From JBIOYL01 sp044870185 (GTDB lineage: Bacteria; Actinomycetota; CALGFH01), in NCBI GenBank assembly GCA_044870185.1, contig JBIOYL010000213.1, positions 1 to 5,961 on the forward strand: a DNA stretch of 5,961 bases, written 5' to 3'. Made by a program: the position numbers and the translations under genes. The notes under the pieces are model-generated. The model did not search any database, was not told the origin of the DNA, and worked only from the letters and a program-made list of their open reading frames with translations. Each line of letters opens with the position of its first letter. Position 1 is the first letter of the stretch. This document shows positions 5,261 to 5,961 of this stretch, in pieces.

Positions 5261-5961
5261 CCGCGGCGGCGCCCCTGGCATCCCGCGGTTCAGCTCGAGC
5301 TGTTGCACGCCGCCCCGGCGGCGACCGTCATCACGGTCGGGCTCGCCTTCGGTGCGGTCGCCGCCCGCGCCCACCTGGCGCCCGGCCGCCTGCTGCTGCT
5401 TGCCGTCATGCTGGTCACCCAGCAGTACGCGGCGGGCGCGCTCAACGACGCGGTCGACGCGCCGCTGGACGCGGCGGCCGGCCGGGGCAAGCCCATCCAG
5501 CAAGGCGAGATCTCGCGCCGGGCCACGGCCACGCTCGCCATCGCCGCCGGGGCGGCCTCGCTTGCCGCCGCGCTCGCCCTGGGCCCGGCCACCGTGGCGC
5601 TCGCCACGGTGGGGCTCGGCTGCGCCTGGGCCTACGACCTGTGGCTCAAGCGCACCCCGGCGAGCCTGGTCCCCTTCGCGGTCGCCCTGCCGCTGGTGCC
5701 GCTGTTCGGCTACGCGGCCGCGGGACGCTTCCCGCCGGTGCTGTGGTGGGCATGGCCGATCGGGTCGCTGGCCGCGGTCGCCGTGCACCTGGCCGACTCG
5801 CTGCCCGACGTGGAGACCGACGCGGCCGCCGGGGACCCCGGGCTCGCCGCCCGCGTCGGCGTCGGGGCGGCCGCCACGCTGGTCGCGGTGAGCTACGCCG
5901 GGGCGCTCACGGTCGCCACGCTGACCGGGCTGGCGGCCGGCCGCCCGGCCGTCGTGGCGGC
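5207..5961 (+). CDS. UbiA-family membrane prenyltransferase, 3' end off window
   Basis: Integral membrane enzyme that transfers a prenyl group from a prenyl diphosphate to an acceptor, usually aromatic. 251 codons are visible and the frame is still open at the edge. From GTG 5207, motif 1 is LNDAVDAPLD (N80, D81, D84, D88), an exact NDxxDxxxD Mg2+-diphosphate site, followed by GRGKPIQQGEIS (92-103). Motif 2 is DSLPDVETD (D197, D201, D205), a DxxxDxxxD site. Hydrophobic segments lie between them (for example TVITVGLAFGAVAA, LLLLAVMLV, LAIAAGAASLAAALAL, LVPFAVALPLVPLFGYAAAG), as expected for an alpha-helical UbiA fold. The start is uncertain: GTG 5207 and GTG 5228 lie in repeat copies and neither has a clear Shine-Dalgarno site, so coupling to the zinc-ribbon gene 17 nt upstream is possible. 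The Arg-rich RPRRRPWHP before the first helix suggests a cytoplasmic N-terminus. Acceptor and pathway are unknown; menaquinone, heme or carotenoid-type roles cannot be separated here. Confidence 0.88.
   Translation, partial: MGARDAPVAGQDAPVAARPRRRPWHPAVQLELLHAAPAATVITVGLAFGAVAARAHLAPGRLLLLAVMLVTQQYAAGALNDAVDAPLDAAAGRGKPIQQGEISRRATATLAIAAGAASLAAALALGPATVALATVGLGCAWAYDLWLKRTPASLVPFAVALPLVPLFGYAAAGRFPPVLWWAWPIGSLAAVAVHLADSLPDVETDAAAGDPGLAARVGVGAAATLVAVSYAGALTVATLTGLAAGRPAVVA

Noticed and set aside
5018..5788. Minus-strand open frame of 256 codons over the UbiA region
   Set aside because: Arg/Gly-rich shadow of the plus-strand genes without motifs. The plus strand has both Asp-rich UbiA motifs.

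Overview
The window is very GC-rich, with strong third-position G/C bias, frequent GTG/TTG starts and tightly packed genes. This fits a high-GC actinobacterium. The protein families seen (S9 dipeptidyl-peptidase-like enzyme, short-chain-type isoprenyl transferase, PYROXD2-like FAD oxidoreductase, UbiA-type prenyltransferase) agree with that, but the genus cannot be named from sequence alone. No mobile element, RNA gene or CRISPR array was found.

Layout. The left half (1-3234) is a compact minus-strand unit read right to left: an isoprenyl transferase (2464-3234, TTG start), a small basic protein with three membrane segments (1986-2456, 7 nt after the transferase stop), and a prolyl-oligopeptidase/DPP-IV-family serine peptidase (1-1993, overlapping the membrane protein by 8 nt and running off the left edge). 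The right half (3355-5961) is a plus-strand unit: a PYROXD2-like FAD-dependent oxidoreductase (3355-4950), a 66-residue four-cysteine zinc-ribbon-like protein (4989-5189), and a UbiA-family membrane prenyltransferase (about 5207 to beyond the right edge). The two units diverge from a 120-bp intergenic region (3235-3354) that holds three separate inverted repeats, the best place to look for shared regulation.

How the genes relate. A soluble prenyl diphosphate synthase on one strand and a membrane prenyltransferase on the other suggest an isoprenoid-flavoured neighbourhood. They are not in one operon and no pathway can be proven here. The transferase has Leu where E. coli UppS has the chain-length residue Ala69, so it may be a short-chain (Rv1086-like) enzyme rather than a true undecaprenyl diphosphate synthase.

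Most unusual signals. (1) A near-perfect 32-bp tandem duplication at the 3' end of the oxidoreductase gene shifts the frame and replaces its normal C-terminus; the apparent older stop codon still lies just downstream. (2) A 12-bp repeat in triplicate encodes LPGG repeats in an expanded loop of the S9 peptidase catalytic domain, close to the active site. (3) A 21-bp/heptad repeat straddles the start of the UbiA gene and duplicates its candidate GTG start. No clearly new multi-gene system was identified.
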